Of a stretch of 40,994 bases of DNA, positions 1-10,529 are shown piece by piece. Both the position numbers and the translations under genes were made by a program. The stretch lies in assembly GCA_000349905.1 (NCBI GenBank), contig KB722767.1, positions 4,023 through 45,016 on the forward strand. Reading direction: 5' to 3'. This DNA is from Volvariella volvacea V23. Lineage: Eukaryota > Basidiomycota > Agaricomycetes > Agaricales > Pluteaceae. The notes below the pieces were generated by a model. That model made no database searches, was not told the origin of the DNA, and was given only the letters and a program-made list of their open reading frames with translations. How positions within the stretch are numbered: position 1 is the stretch's first letter; each line of letters opens with the position of its first letter.

Positions 1-393
1 TCCTAACTATTGACTCAAGCTCAAGGTAGCTAAGTCAAGTTGCAGGTCATGTGCTCCAGCATGCCAGAGGGTGATAGTGACACTTGTAACTACAAGTAAC
101 AGTAGAAATAAGCACAAATATAGGCTCAAGTCATATGATGTGTTGGCCAGTGATCATGTGACTACTCAGATCTGATCAAAAGATTGAATCTTGATCATTT
201 TTACATGTGATCATCTATTCTTCTCTTTAGAAACAAGTATTGTTCCAATATACCATTCCATGACATCTGACAGTATTATATAATGATTTGTACTTGCTTC
301 TTTTTTCCACTCCACCTGCAATGCTTGCAGCATTGCGGATGGAATGGTGTTAGTCGTTGCTCAGGACATTGCTTCACTCCGCCCCTCACTCCT
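1..393. other. AT-rich intergenic sequence, no gene seen
   Basis: No reading frame here resembles a protein I know. A short perfect hairpin, GCAATGC-ttgca-GCATTGC, lies at about 319-337. A 60-bp stretch (about 263-320) is repeated in direct orientation at about 1,512-1,570. The region is probably old repeat DNA. Confidence 0.5.
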
Positions 394-650
394 CCAGCAC
401 TACCAGCCCATATGAAATTCACCAATGGATGGCCAATATTAGTATTATCAACATATATCTAGGTGGTTGGTTATTATTTTAATGCATCTCATATGGCCAG
501 TACTGTCAGCCCATATGAAATTCATTGATGGATGGCCAATATGAGAGTTTAACATCATCAACAAATATTGGCCATCAACTAGTGAATTTCAGTTGGGCTG
601 GTAGTACCAGCTATATGAGGTCTATCAAAATAATAACTAACCATATAAAA
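394..650. repeat. Foldback / MITE-like nested repeat
   Basis: The stretch 394-440 is repeated in inverted orientation at 564-610, and 455-500 in inverted orientation at about 611-650. A further direct copy of the first arm lies at about 507-545; all share the core CCCATATGAAATTCA or its complement. The arms are imperfect but alignable over more than 40 bp each, so the segment could fold into a long hairpin. No coding capacity is seen. This is the pattern of a non-autonomous foldback element. Terminal ends and a target-site duplication were not identified. Confidence 0.6.
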
Positions 651-879
651 GACAATAGTTTAGCTAGCCATGCTATTGTAAATAAGATGTCTACTTAATG
701 GCTGAATTTGCTGCCTATACACAGAACTCATTTAATGAGTCACTTTGGTAGCTCATATTATTCAGAACAGTACACACTTGCTTATATTACTTGTATTTTC
801 TTTTTTGATTATGAAAACCCTAACCTAGGGTTAAAACTGGTTGGCCAGATCTAAATTTCTCATATTAACCCTACACCTT

Positions 880-1226
880 GGTGAATATATAAGTGGGCTT
901 GGTTGGCTCTAGGGGTTTTCCTCAGTTTCGACCTTGTCTACTCTGCCAAGCTAGCTTTGTTCCTGAGACTCCAGTGCAACCTGAACTTACAGGCTATTAA
1001 GAGGTGAGTAAGCATCATTAGGATTCTTGTATCCATCTTGTCTTTTCTGCCAGCTGGTAGTGAGTGTCTTTGCAACCATGTCACTGGTGATACCTGGGCA
1101 CCGCTGTGTGGGTGATCCCTTGTAGTAGGCCCATCTGATAATGCATAGAGATGTGTGCTGAGTAGTTGACATCTTTTCTTATTTCTATTTATTTGTCTTT
1201 GGGGCCAAGCACCTTTGTCACTGACA
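880..1226 (+). mobile_element. 3' part of an LTR (solo or truncated)
   Basis: This segment aligns along its whole length with the 3' half of the complete solo LTR at 34,718-35,436. The shared parts include a TATATAAG box (886-893 here, 35,083-35,090 there) and the terminal CTGACA (1,221-1,226). The 5' part of the LTR is missing or too diverged to recognise. There is no primer-binding site or coding sequence beside it. The orientation is inferred from the matching copy, whose 5' end begins TGTCAG. Confidence 0.75.
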
Positions 1227-1840
1227 TCAAGTAATCAGAATGACGTTAGGCCTACTTTCAAGAGACAGGCAAGGAACAAGCTAAAAATTGCCTTTTAAGG
1301 CAAGTTATCAGTCAGGGTGGGCTGATTTGACAGCTTTGCTGTCATTAATGACAGGTATGTGCTCTGGAGTACTGAAGTAGGGCCCTAGTTTGCACAGGAA
1401 TAGTGGTAGCTTAAAACTTACTACTAGACACCAAAATCAGGTACAGGTTTCCTGATCTTGAAAAGACCAAGTCCTCACTACATTCCAGGCTGGGAAATAT
1501 ATCATTTTATGACTCACCTGACAGTATTATATAATAATCTGCGCATGCATTTTTTTTTTTACTCCACCTGCTTCTTTCACATCTAGGAGTGACAGAGATT
1601 GATTCTGGGTGACAGAACAATTTCATCTTTGCACGGCCAGCTGAGAACACCTACAGGAGCAACTACAACATATAGAAACATAATATACACAAAGCGGATG
1701 CATCTGCAAGAGGGAGGGAGATGGAAAAAGGTAAGGAACGCATGTCGAGGACTGTCTATAAGGTAACCCCAATGGCGGTTCCTGAATTTTTGTGACCTGC
1801 TCCTCACCAATCCTGCTACGGTCAATGTACACTCGGTTCA
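1227..1840. other. Intergenic / repeat, 3' flank of the Crinkler gene
   Basis: No gene is seen. The stretch about 1,512-1,570 repeats about 263-320 (core CTGACAGTATTATATAAT followed by a T-run and ACTCCACCTGC). The bases just before 1,841 should hold the polyadenylation region of the minus-strand Crinkler gene. Confidence 0.4.
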
Positions 1841-4266
1841 TCAATTAACTTCTGCAATACTAACTAACTGCGAATCCTGACCCACAGCTAGATGAATGAG
1901 TTTCAACATTTCTTCATCGTGCGCCTTCAATATTGGTGCAGACCGAGCCACACCAAGCGCCCAGACGATTGCACCGCTATCGTTCAGGTTTGGGGGATAC
2001 AGGACCTCTCCCTCAATCCCTGCCCAGTCAAAATCGATGAGGTTTGCACGCCATACAGAACCTTCCTTAAACACCATAATATTCGGTCGACGAAGGTCAC
2101 CATACACATAGTTTTGATCATGAAGAGTACGGATGGCGCGAGTCAAATCTTCAATGACGCTCTCGGGTAAGCTCTTCTTGAAAAATGCATCATGTGCCGC
2201 CGTGCCTTTGGCGATGTCCATGACCACCATCTTGACTCCCCCACGCAACGTGGAGAAAAAGTGCAGTCGAGGAGCCAAATCCAGACTTGCGACTATCCCG
2301 TGAGCTCTTTCACAATAACGCTCACAAAACTTGACGAGGACTCGCTTGCCGTCGAGTTCGGCTATGAAGAGTGAACGGTTGTAATTGGTATCGTCCCATC
2401 CCGGAAATCGGAATCGCTCGATGAATCTAATAGCTGCTGGAGCCTGATCGATGTATGTCGGGTTGGGGAAGAGACGAGCGTGGACGGGCTGTGCGCTAAG
2501 CGGAGAAGACCGATAATAGTTTATTAAATCATTGATCGCACGCCGGAAGACATCGAATATCTGAGCGAGATTATAGATACGTTTTGTCAAGTATGGTCCA
2601 CCACCGAGGTAGATATACTCCGTGAATGATTCGGCGACGAAAATATCAGCACAAATAGAGCCTGCAAAGCAGATATATGGACCAGCGACAGAAATGAGGA
2701 TGCAAGGGCAATTAAATGTCTGTCGTATCCGTTGGTACTTAATGAAATACAGAATCAGTAAGATCACAAAAGGACTAATAGTGAAAGACGTACGTTGGCA
2801 CTACTTTGCTGCTTTCTCAGTGTGAGGGGGCCTTGAAGTCCGCTACTTCCACGAATGCCTAGTTCCGCCTTGAGCTCGAGGTGAGTGTGGATTGCGTTCA
2901 CGCCATCCGCCAGGCTGATTGTTGCGATGCCATCACTTTCAGCAGCCAAGACTCCATTCGCATTGTACGCCCTCGCGTGCATTTGAAACTCGACATCCAA
3001 AAGATTCTGAAGCACTTTGAGAATTTTGTCACTACGGTTATCCTCAAGTGTGTAGATTCCGTTTGAACGCTCGACCAACTTGGCTGTCTCGTTGACAAGA
3101 TATTGATTCGGGTTGATTTGGGAGAGGTTATCCAGCTCGTGTTTGATGGTGGCAAAGACACGGTGGTATATGGCAATGGGAGGACCAATGCGAGTGTTGG
3201 GACGTCCATTATAGATCGGGCGTGTTTCTTGCTCACTTTTGAGTTTGGCGAGACTATTCGCGACTACGGATGGCGCAGCTGCATGTCGGGCGTTTTGTAT
3301 TGCATCATTATGTGCTAAGGCGACAATTAGATGTTATACATCACATCTCAAGACACTAGACATTCACCTTTCTCGTCTGCATGCAATTCCATTTGGGCGG
3401 ATGCCGGCGTAGGTATATTCACGTAGCAATCAGTTATCAAGCCATCCTATATGGAACGAATGCCAGGTACTCACCTCTATGTATTACACGAACGACAAAT
3501 TGAACTTCCTCTAGTGTACACGTGTGCAGTGCAGAGATCTTGTCAATATCCTTCAACTCTTTGAGTGGCTCACACTCTTGGATTCGTTGGAGGAGCGTAT
3601 TGCGTGGCTCGATAGACAACGGAACCGACTAGAAGAGAAATCCAATAGAGGCAGACCCACGATGTAGAAGATAATTATTGTACGATACCAGATGCACTAG
3701 ATTGAGGTTGCTGTAGTCCATGTTGTTACTCTGCAACGCCATCGAGAACTTGTTGTAAACAGCTTTCATGAGCATATGAACAGTTGAATCGACGGGGAGT
3801 TGAACGTCAATCAGATCGTCCATTTCGTAACCAGAGATGATACAATTGAGTCTGAGGGCTGTATATTGCACCAAGTGGTCAATGCACGTCAAATAATAAA
3901 ACCAAGTTTAAAATGAATTGACGTCAATTAGAATACGATATTCGACTTACGAGGAACCCTTATAATGATGTGGACGTGTTTCTTAAGAGGCTGTTTCGGA
4001 AATACCTCGCCGATTTCATCTGCGGGGCCCAGCGTATCTTCATTAAGCTCAGGCTCTTGTGGTGTCTTGTCCTGTGTAATCATTGGAATCTCAACTTTCC
4101 AGAGTTCGAGGTGAACTGAATCGATGCCCTGGAAGTAGTTCGATCTCTTGTTGACAATGAGCTCCTTGAGGTCGCCAACTGTATCGTCTTTGTTGATCTT
4201 CACCGGAAAGGCTTTGGCAAATGGCTCGCCATAGATGATGCAGAAAAGGCTGATAAGGTTGGACAT
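1841..4266 (-). CDS. Crinkler-type effector candidate with tandem header, nuclease-like and kinase-like domains
   Basis: The exons I read, 5' to 3', are 4266-3951, 3858-3689, 3628-3475, 3314-2794 and 2737-1841. All phases agree and the product is about 685 residues. Whether 3474-3315 is one 160-bp intron or holds an extra exon (at least 9 nt, 3376-3368) is open. Residues 1-105 form a Crinkler header: an LFC..YGE..AKAF motif, then TVGDLKELI, LELWKVEIP, and the closing HVHIIIRVP, equivalent to the oomycete HVLVVVP motif. A second, diverged header follows (LRLNCIISG ... LNLVHLSVPL ... VQFVVRV). Residues about 214-387 contain SDG and, about 20 residues later, ELK, like a PD-(D/E)xK nuclease core. 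The tail is kinase-like: VLVKF lysine (about 523), YGDLRRPNI in place of HRD (about 600) and DFD in place of DFG (about 622). There is no signal peptide, as usual in fungal Crinklers. Crinklers act inside host or competitor cells, often in nuclei; activity here is inferred. Confidence 0.88.
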
Positions 4267-4831
4267 ATCAAATTTGTTCAAGTTGCAAAGACAGATCAAG
4301 TAGAAAAGCTTTTTGCGCGATGTGGAGATAATGTGGTTGTGGGTGAAGTGGCATCGATTGCGAGGTGTTGCTACCAATTGTCACGGGTCACGCGCCACGT
4401 GACCGTTCTTCATTGGACGAGCCACTTTGCTGGTCTCCTCCTCAATTTGATTCCAGTACTGGCGAAATTCAGATTCAGATTCCAATGATAGTCTAGTATA
4501 TCCTCACTATGGAGTCGATAAACATTGTCACTAGTTGGGGTCTGGAATAGACGAAGGAAGAACGATACCACACCATAGCCTTTTGACACCAAGTTCATTG
4601 CACTTTCCGGTATCAATTGCGTTCACTGCAGTGCCGCCCCGAGGACAGCATGCATCAAACGTGAGAATGAAGAAAAAAGTCTATAATAGCATTACTTGAT
4701 AAAACCCCTTGTTAAACCCTTCGCTCCAAGAACCATGCCAGAGAACATAACGCACAGCGAGGAGCGCGAAATCTAGTAGTAGTGAACCTACCAAATCACT
4801 CCAGTCAGTGTTGCAAATAAGGAAAGAGAAA
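4267..4831. other. Upstream region of the Crinkler gene
   Basis: No gene is seen. The region separates the Crinkler start from the end of the pyruvate dehydrogenase pseudogene. No clear TATA box precedes 4,266 on the minus strand. A 68-codon minus-strand frame (4,410-4,616) resembles nothing I know and is probably chance. Confidence 0.4.
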
Positions 4832-6262
4832 GACCAACGACGCACCTCCTCCTGCTCACGATTACGCATATAGGGTGGCTCAGTACCCTTGTAGTAGATA
4901 TCCGTCCACAAATCCTTTGCCTATGGCTCAGGCGATGTCTTGGCCTTCTCGACTGCGGCGTTTACCTCTGCTTTTGCTTCCTTGTCGAGTTTCTGCACGC
5001 GGCAATGACAAATAAGAGATCAGATATATGGAAAGGTAAGCCAGAGACGCACCTTGAGCTCTTGCTCTGTGGCGAGACCCCACTCCTCGATGTATCGCTG
5101 CAGACCCCGGATCGGGTCCTTGGTGCTACGCATCCGTTGAAACTTCCTCACGCGTGCCATAGGTTTGTACCGGGATCTGACATGCTATCGTTCATTCGTT
5201 ACTCTCCGATCAAATAAGCAGACCGAAATCAAAGGCGACTTTACGAGTGACCACCATAGCCGTATGTGACGAATTCGAGTAGAAGAGGCCCTTCTTGTCG
5301 TCCACTGCCACTTCCTGGCATATTGAACAGCTTGTTTTGCGGCGATGATATCCATTCCGTTTACCGGAGTTATGAGCCTTCAAGCCCAACTAGAGGCATA
5401 CATTAGCGAATGAAGAAAGTTTAGAAAACCGTACATACTCATGCTATATGGCTGAGCAAGCTGGGGGAAAAAAATGATGAACAATGACCAACTTGAAGAC
5501 CACGAATGTTATCGCCTGTGAAAGTACTCGGTATTGGAAAAGCTACGCTCAGCAGATGTACTCATACCGTATTTGTTGTCGCAAAAAAAGACGTAAGGAA
5601 GATCCCAAAGCTTCGCCTACACCAAGGTCAACAGACCAAACCTCCAATCATCCAGCCCACAGCCACTCACCATATTGGACGCCTCAAACACCTACTCCTG
5701 GTTGCTCGCGCCATCACCATACAGTGCAAACGTGCAACTCAGCTTGCTCAAATACTTCTGTGCAAAGGCAACAGCAGGCCCCACAGGCACCTGCGCGGCG
5801 GCGATACCATTTCCACCAAAGAACGACGGGGTGAAGATATGCATTGAGCCACCCTTGCCCTTGGACATGCCGTTGACGCGCCCAAGCAGCTCGGTGATAA
5901 CACCCTTGATGGTTCCGCCACGCATGACGGCGAACGGGTAGCAGAGGTAGCCGGTGATGACGCAGCTATCGGGTGTGATTGAATGTTCCATTCCGACTGA
6001 GACGGCTTCCTGTTAACGAGAGAGAGGGGGAAGGGGCGAAAGAAATGTTGGTTACTCCAGAAAACAAGCGCAAACCCACCCAGCAACAAGGAAAGCTCAC
6101 ACAAAAAGCTCAATACATCTGTCCCAATGCCCAAATGGCAAAAACCACGAATAAACTTGGCCTTGTACAGAGTGTCCAAAGTCATCTCCACATGACGCAT
6201 GGTCTGCATCTCCTTGTACATTCACAACTCGTCGCCTATTACCTAGACTTCAAGGTGCCAAT
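4832..6262 (-). pseudogene. pda1: Pyruvate dehydrogenase E1 component alpha subunit, decayed copy
   Basis: Read from 6,262 downwards, the family order of E1-alpha is present: TLYKAKFIRGFCHLGIG; VITGYLCYPFAVMRGG; GKGGSMHIF; GGNGIAAAQVPVG; the thiamine-diphosphate motif GDGASNQ; NKYGMSTSAERS; VNGMDII; EFVTYGYGGHS; SDPGT; the C-terminal LWTDIYYKGTEPPYMR. Disruptions are clear: in-frame TAG at 5,692-5,694 just after GDGASNQ and TAG at 4,921-4,923. Frameshifts lie near 5,515 (a base missing), near 5,310 (a base missing) and between about 5,150 and 5,180 (extra bases). The N-terminal part with the mitochondrial targeting peptide is missing. Typical introns remain (for example one closing at the HS|MSDPG junction), so this arose by DNA duplication and not by reverse transcription. 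The working gene is presumably elsewhere. Confidence 0.9.
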
Positions 6263-6601
6263 GTGATTGGCAAGTGAGAGGTAGATGGAAAAGTTGCATC
6301 CTCTGGGTTCCAGACGGGGTCAGGAGTCCTCTTGATTACAGGAGTGTGTGAGAGTAACGAAGCCATGTGAGACGTGAGTGCGAGTTGGACAGTAAGAATT
6401 GAGCTTACGGGTTACCAAAGCCATTTGAATCGCCAGCAAGAGCCCCCGACAGCCTAAATCTGATGGCGATATGCTGTTCACCGGGGAGTCAATGCACTCC
6501 TCTTCTTCAGCGGTCGGCCTTGAAACCAAGGTTGCAAGGTTGCAAATACCCTGTAGTGCTTTTTTCTCACTTTCATCTTATCATTGTATATTACATATTT
6601 T
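6263..6601. other. Spacer between the SDR gene and the PDH pseudogene
   Basis: About 340 bp with no recognisable gene. It should contain the 3' end of the SDR transcript. A TATTACATATTTTTCAAT tract lies just beyond the SDR stop. Confidence 0.4.
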
Positions 6602-7870
6602 TCAATCAAAGTACATTCCGCCATTAATTGAAATCTACTATTATGTCAGAATCTGTTTGCCCATTCAGTGTAGGCACTTACAGTTTGTCCTATTGGGTCA
6701 CAACAAATAGAAATGTTATGAATTCATAAGCAACAGCAACAAGACACAAGGACTTACCTGTGATGAACTTTGACTCCTTCGAGGCTAGGTATGATACCAG
6801 ACAAGCGATATCCTCCGGGACCCCGACATTTGCTCCAAATTGTGGTGTCGAAGCCTTACGCATTGATAAATCATTAATAATTTCACATCTGCTTGTACAT
6901 GAAGTACTCACAGCCTCCAGGTCTTCTGGTCTCAATGACCCGGTGGTATTTCGAACTGTGATTCTGTAGTTCAGCTACGGTCGTAGACATACCGACCCAA
7001 AACTTACACATCGGAGTATCAATTGCACCTAAAACAAAATAGTCAGAAAGAGTAGCACCAACGAAGAACAAGCATACCTGGCGCATACGCGTTGACTGTA
7101 ATTCCATGTTCCCGCAACTCCGCCGCTAACCAAGATCGTCACCTTCACGCATTACCAGACCAAAAGCACAAGACCTACCAGCGACTTGCGTAAGTCCCCG
7201 TATCGCAAACTTCGTTGATGCATACGCACTCAATCCCGAACTGCCTAAGGATTGTCGCATTAGCCCCAGCAGTGGCCTCCTAGTCAAGAAATTGGTAACG
7301 CACCTTGCTTTCCGGCGAGCGACGATGCACCGATAATCCTCCCTCCTCTTCCTTGAGCAATCATCTTATCAGCTGCAAATTTATACGACAAGAATGTTCC
7401 ACGAGCGTTGATCGCAAACGTTCTATCCCAATCTTCAGCAGCGGCTGACACAGTCCTTATTCAGTCTTCCCCGAGCGCAGAATGAACATCGGGCGTGACA
7501 GTACTCACTTTGGGATATGGGTTGAGGAACACATATTCCCGCGTTCGCGACCATCTTCACACACCCGACTTCAAATCAGCACCAGGTCTGACAAACAGAT
7601 AGCAAATATACATACCACGTCCAAACCGCCAAGCTCCGTGTACACAGTCTCGACGAGGTTTTTTACATCCGCCTCTGCAGATACGTCACCCGGGACAACC
7701 AAAGCCTTTCTCCCAGACGCTTCGATTTCTCTCGCCAACGAAACCAAAGAGTCTTTTGCGCGAGGTAAGTCATTGAGACCGAGGTTGTACCCGTCCTTCG
7801 CGAGACGGAGTGCGATAGCGCGTCCGATTCCTTGGGAAGCACCCGTTACGATCGCAATACCAAGGGACAT
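6602..7870 (-). CDS. Short-chain dehydrogenase/reductase (acetoin/diacetyl reductase-like)
   Basis: Ten exons thread without phase conflict: 7870-7616, 7554-7509, 7444-7304, 7244-7179, 7125-7078, 7028-7008, 6955-6912, 6854-6758, 6689-6682, 6634-6602. The product is 252 residues, the normal size for a classical SDR. It shows the cofactor motif TGASQGIG (residues 9-16), an acidic patch after beta-2 (LNDLP) that suits NAD(H), NAG (89-91), N113, the catalytic serine in GASSLAG, YASTK (Y155, K159), APGAIDTPM, and the C-terminal ITGQTISINGG. The likely reaction is NAD(P)-dependent reduction of a small carbonyl such as acetoin/diacetyl or a 3-oxoacyl group; substrate cannot be told from sequence. 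The ninth exon is only 8 nt, yet it is needed to write the conserved GQT. Introns are 47-68 bp. A TATA-like ATATAAC lies about 105 bp upstream of the ATG. Confidence 0.93.
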
Positions 7871-8519
7871 GATTTCGTTGAATAGGCCCAAAAGAAACGT
7901 AAGAAGTAGTTGGGGTAAGAGGCTGCAGAGAGGGAGAGGAGGTAAGAATAGACCGTCTGTACCACGTCACAAGTTATATGGACGGCTGAGAATTGTGGGC
8001 TATTTGCCCGGTCGACGTATCAAAAAACGAGCTATCGTTTGCGAAAGCTTCAGCGTCAGCGGTACGGAAGTGAGTGATTAGCGAGGTCATACCCGGTTCC
8101 CCCGTATCTTGATGGTCTGCGGTGGCGGGAATGAATGATGAAGTAAAATCAAAGACATTGAAAAACAGCTGCGCAAGGTTGATTTATACTTGAAGACTCG
8201 CTCGTGATGTATTTGTTAAGGAAAAAGGCTCATTAGTCACTATGTATGCTGCGAGGAATCAGCGTTATACGAGCCGCGATATTCACTAGGCTCACCAAAC
8301 GGAGCAACACCCACATCAAAATTGACAGATCACATTGTCACTTCCTACGGTTATTCGCAGCGTCAGTCAGAAAGTCAACCACTTGGAGATACTCCTAGCA
8401 CTCGAAAGAGCGGGCGCAGTTATTCTTAACCTGCACCTCAAAGAATCATGTTTGACGAAACCGCTTCCGAAATATTTAATTAAGAATTGTCGGAATACAG
8501 GAAGTGATCAAAACAAGAA
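7871..8519. other. SDR promoter and Rds1-like gene 3' flank
   Basis: About 650 bp with no gene. On the minus strand a TATA-like ATATAAC lies near 7,975, with a CRE-like GTGACGTGG beside it (about 7,961-7,969). Both could belong to the SDR promoter, but this is motif matching only. Confidence 0.4.
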
Positions 8520-9661
8520 TTACTCATGAAGTCTCCCATCAGCCTCAAAGGGGCACATAACCACTGCCGGACCAGCTACAGTCGACGCATCCGTCGCCTT
8601 CTCCTTATCCTTGCTAACCAAACAATAAGCCGCCCCTCGGATTCCATTCGGTATGGTGACTTGCTTCTTCAGCATGTCGACAACGCTTGTGTAGATTCCC
8701 GTTCCCGTCAAACAATGGAGGTAGAGTTGCGTTCGGGGGTACGGATACTTGTCCTTGCTTGCTTCTGAACTGAGAGCGTCGCCGATGACCTGAAGCTCGA
8801 CAGTGGCACCTGGAAGCGCATTAGCGGGGAGGGCGAGCTTGGGGAAAGACTTGGAAGGAGAAAGGAAGTTGGGGCCAGGGCAGGAGACGATAAAGGTGCT
8901 GAACCAGCTACGAGCTTGATTGGCATCGAGAGGAGTCTACAGGACATTAGAGGACAAAGAAATGGACCAGCTGAACAGGACGCACCTCGAAAGCCGTATT
9001 CCAAGGATTTACCCATAGCAAAGCTGAATTGATCCACCCTGCGTGCCGAGCTTGAACACCGAGAATGGAACCAAACGCCGTAAGATAGCCCTAGGTGCGG
9101 ATGTCAAGTGGATGGATGACGGATAACCGCGTCGCACTTGCCTTATTGTTCACAAAGGGCAGCATGCCATTGAACGCGGAAGTGGCGACATTGCTGATGA
9201 TAGCGCTCAGCTCAACGAAGGAACGGGGATTGGAATGTGGGCTGGGAAATGTGAGTGGGGTGGCAGCGATTATAGGTTGAGGCAAGACGTACAAGTGGTA
9301 ATGGCACGGCCGAACAGCTGGTTGATCAGTCGTGTTGAGCGAGGTTGTAAGAAACTTGATGTGGGTCTTCTCGTGAGACGCAATTTGTTGGAAGCGGTCG
9401 CGGACCCAGTCGGGGTAGCCAGCTTGACGAAAAGCGTCCGTTGAGTAGTCCTTGAGGCCTTGACGGTAAAAGGCGTGACCGAGCTGCTGGATTCCCAAGG
9501 CGTAGTTGAGAATGTCGCCGTCTGAGTGACACCAGTAAGCAAACCGGCAAAGCCGATGAGTTTGAAGACGCACCACCGAGCAGATAGTCGGGATCAGCAA
9601 AGTGAGAGGCGGAGAATGATATGAAGGAAAGTAGAAAGACGAGAAAAGACAGATAACGCAT
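8520..9661 (-). CDS. rds1: Rds1-like secreted ferritin-fold protein
   Basis: Five exons: 9661-9574, 9521-9293, 9241-9142, 9090-8986, 8936-8520; 312 residues with consistent phases. Residues 1 to about 20 form a signal peptide (MRYLSFLVFLLSFISFSA). The body is the ferritin-like (Ferritin_2) domain of fungal Rds1 and desiccation-related proteins: DGDILNYALGIQQLGHAFY, AGYPDWVRDRF, the SHEKTH metal-ligand-type helix, SFVELSAIISNV, VQARHAGWI and the closing STFIVSCPGPNF. Rds1 of fission yeast is stress-regulated; the family role is poorly known and iron binding is not shown. Intron 3 (9141-9091) begins GCAAGT, a GC-AG intron; the spliced frame NNK|GYLTAFGSIL matches the family, so the donor is real. 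A TATA-like CTATAAAC lies about 95 bp upstream of the ATG. Confidence 0.92.
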
Positions 9662-10529
9662 CGTGGGTTGGCGAGTCCAAAGGAATGTACGAATCAAATG
9701 AGCGTTGGGGCAAGGAATACAACGAAAAGGCTTACCGTTACCCATTCACCCCGAGTTTATAGCAGCTCTCCCCCGCGGCGGGTGACCTTGAGCACCATTG
9801 TGGCTTGCCGACATCGAATGCTGCGACGAGGAGACGATGGTGGCGGTCAACATTGGCTCCCGCGCCAGCCACAAGGTCGGGCGTCACGTGCCTTTCCCAG
9901 AGCACGGTACTCTTGCGTACCACCAACTCTGAATTAAATAAGAATTGACACTGTAATCATGGTTTTCATGGACAAATATCAGCAACGAATAGCACCCGGA
10001 ACCATGGAGCCTCCATCGTTTCAAGTAATAGAACACCATTCGTGCAAGCCCATCACGGCTGACCCATAATGTGCGCAATTTGCCCCTCAGCGCGAATGAG
10101 AACACATCCCCCCTCCTAGTCCAATGCGGAACGAGACTGGCAGGCGCCCATCGAAGAAGCCAAGTCCGCAAACAAGTGTCTTCATGCTTGACAACCGCCC
10201 GCCCACCTATCTCACCGTAAGGCATTGCTGACCAGTATAGTCTAAACACTCAGGGAACTGGACCTGATATTATCGTCAGCCCCAACTCATTCACCGCGTG
10301 GTCGTCTTCAACGTACGCAATCAATAAAGAGCCCAACAATGAACTCCAGATCTTCCATATTCCGACCAATGTCGAAAATAGTACTACGACCGTATTGGGG
10401 CGGCCCATGCTCCGCTGCCGCTTGATACGCAAAAAGGACCCAGTATTCGCCGCTCGTGAGGGCTCCCTTCAAGTAATTTATCCTTCACGTGTCACTTGAG
10501 TGAAGCGTAATTAACGTAGTCCCACAAAC
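9662..10529. other. Intergenic, no gene recognised
   Basis: About 870 bp. Two minus-strand frames (9,884-10,249 and 10,250-10,432) have no recognisable family and no convincing intron structure. The stretch next to 9,661 should hold the promoter of the Rds1-like gene. Confidence 0.4.

Noticed and set aside
7482..8081. Plus-strand 199-codon open frame
   Set aside because: Antisense to exons 1-2 of the SDR gene, whose spliced frame is confirmed by family motifs.
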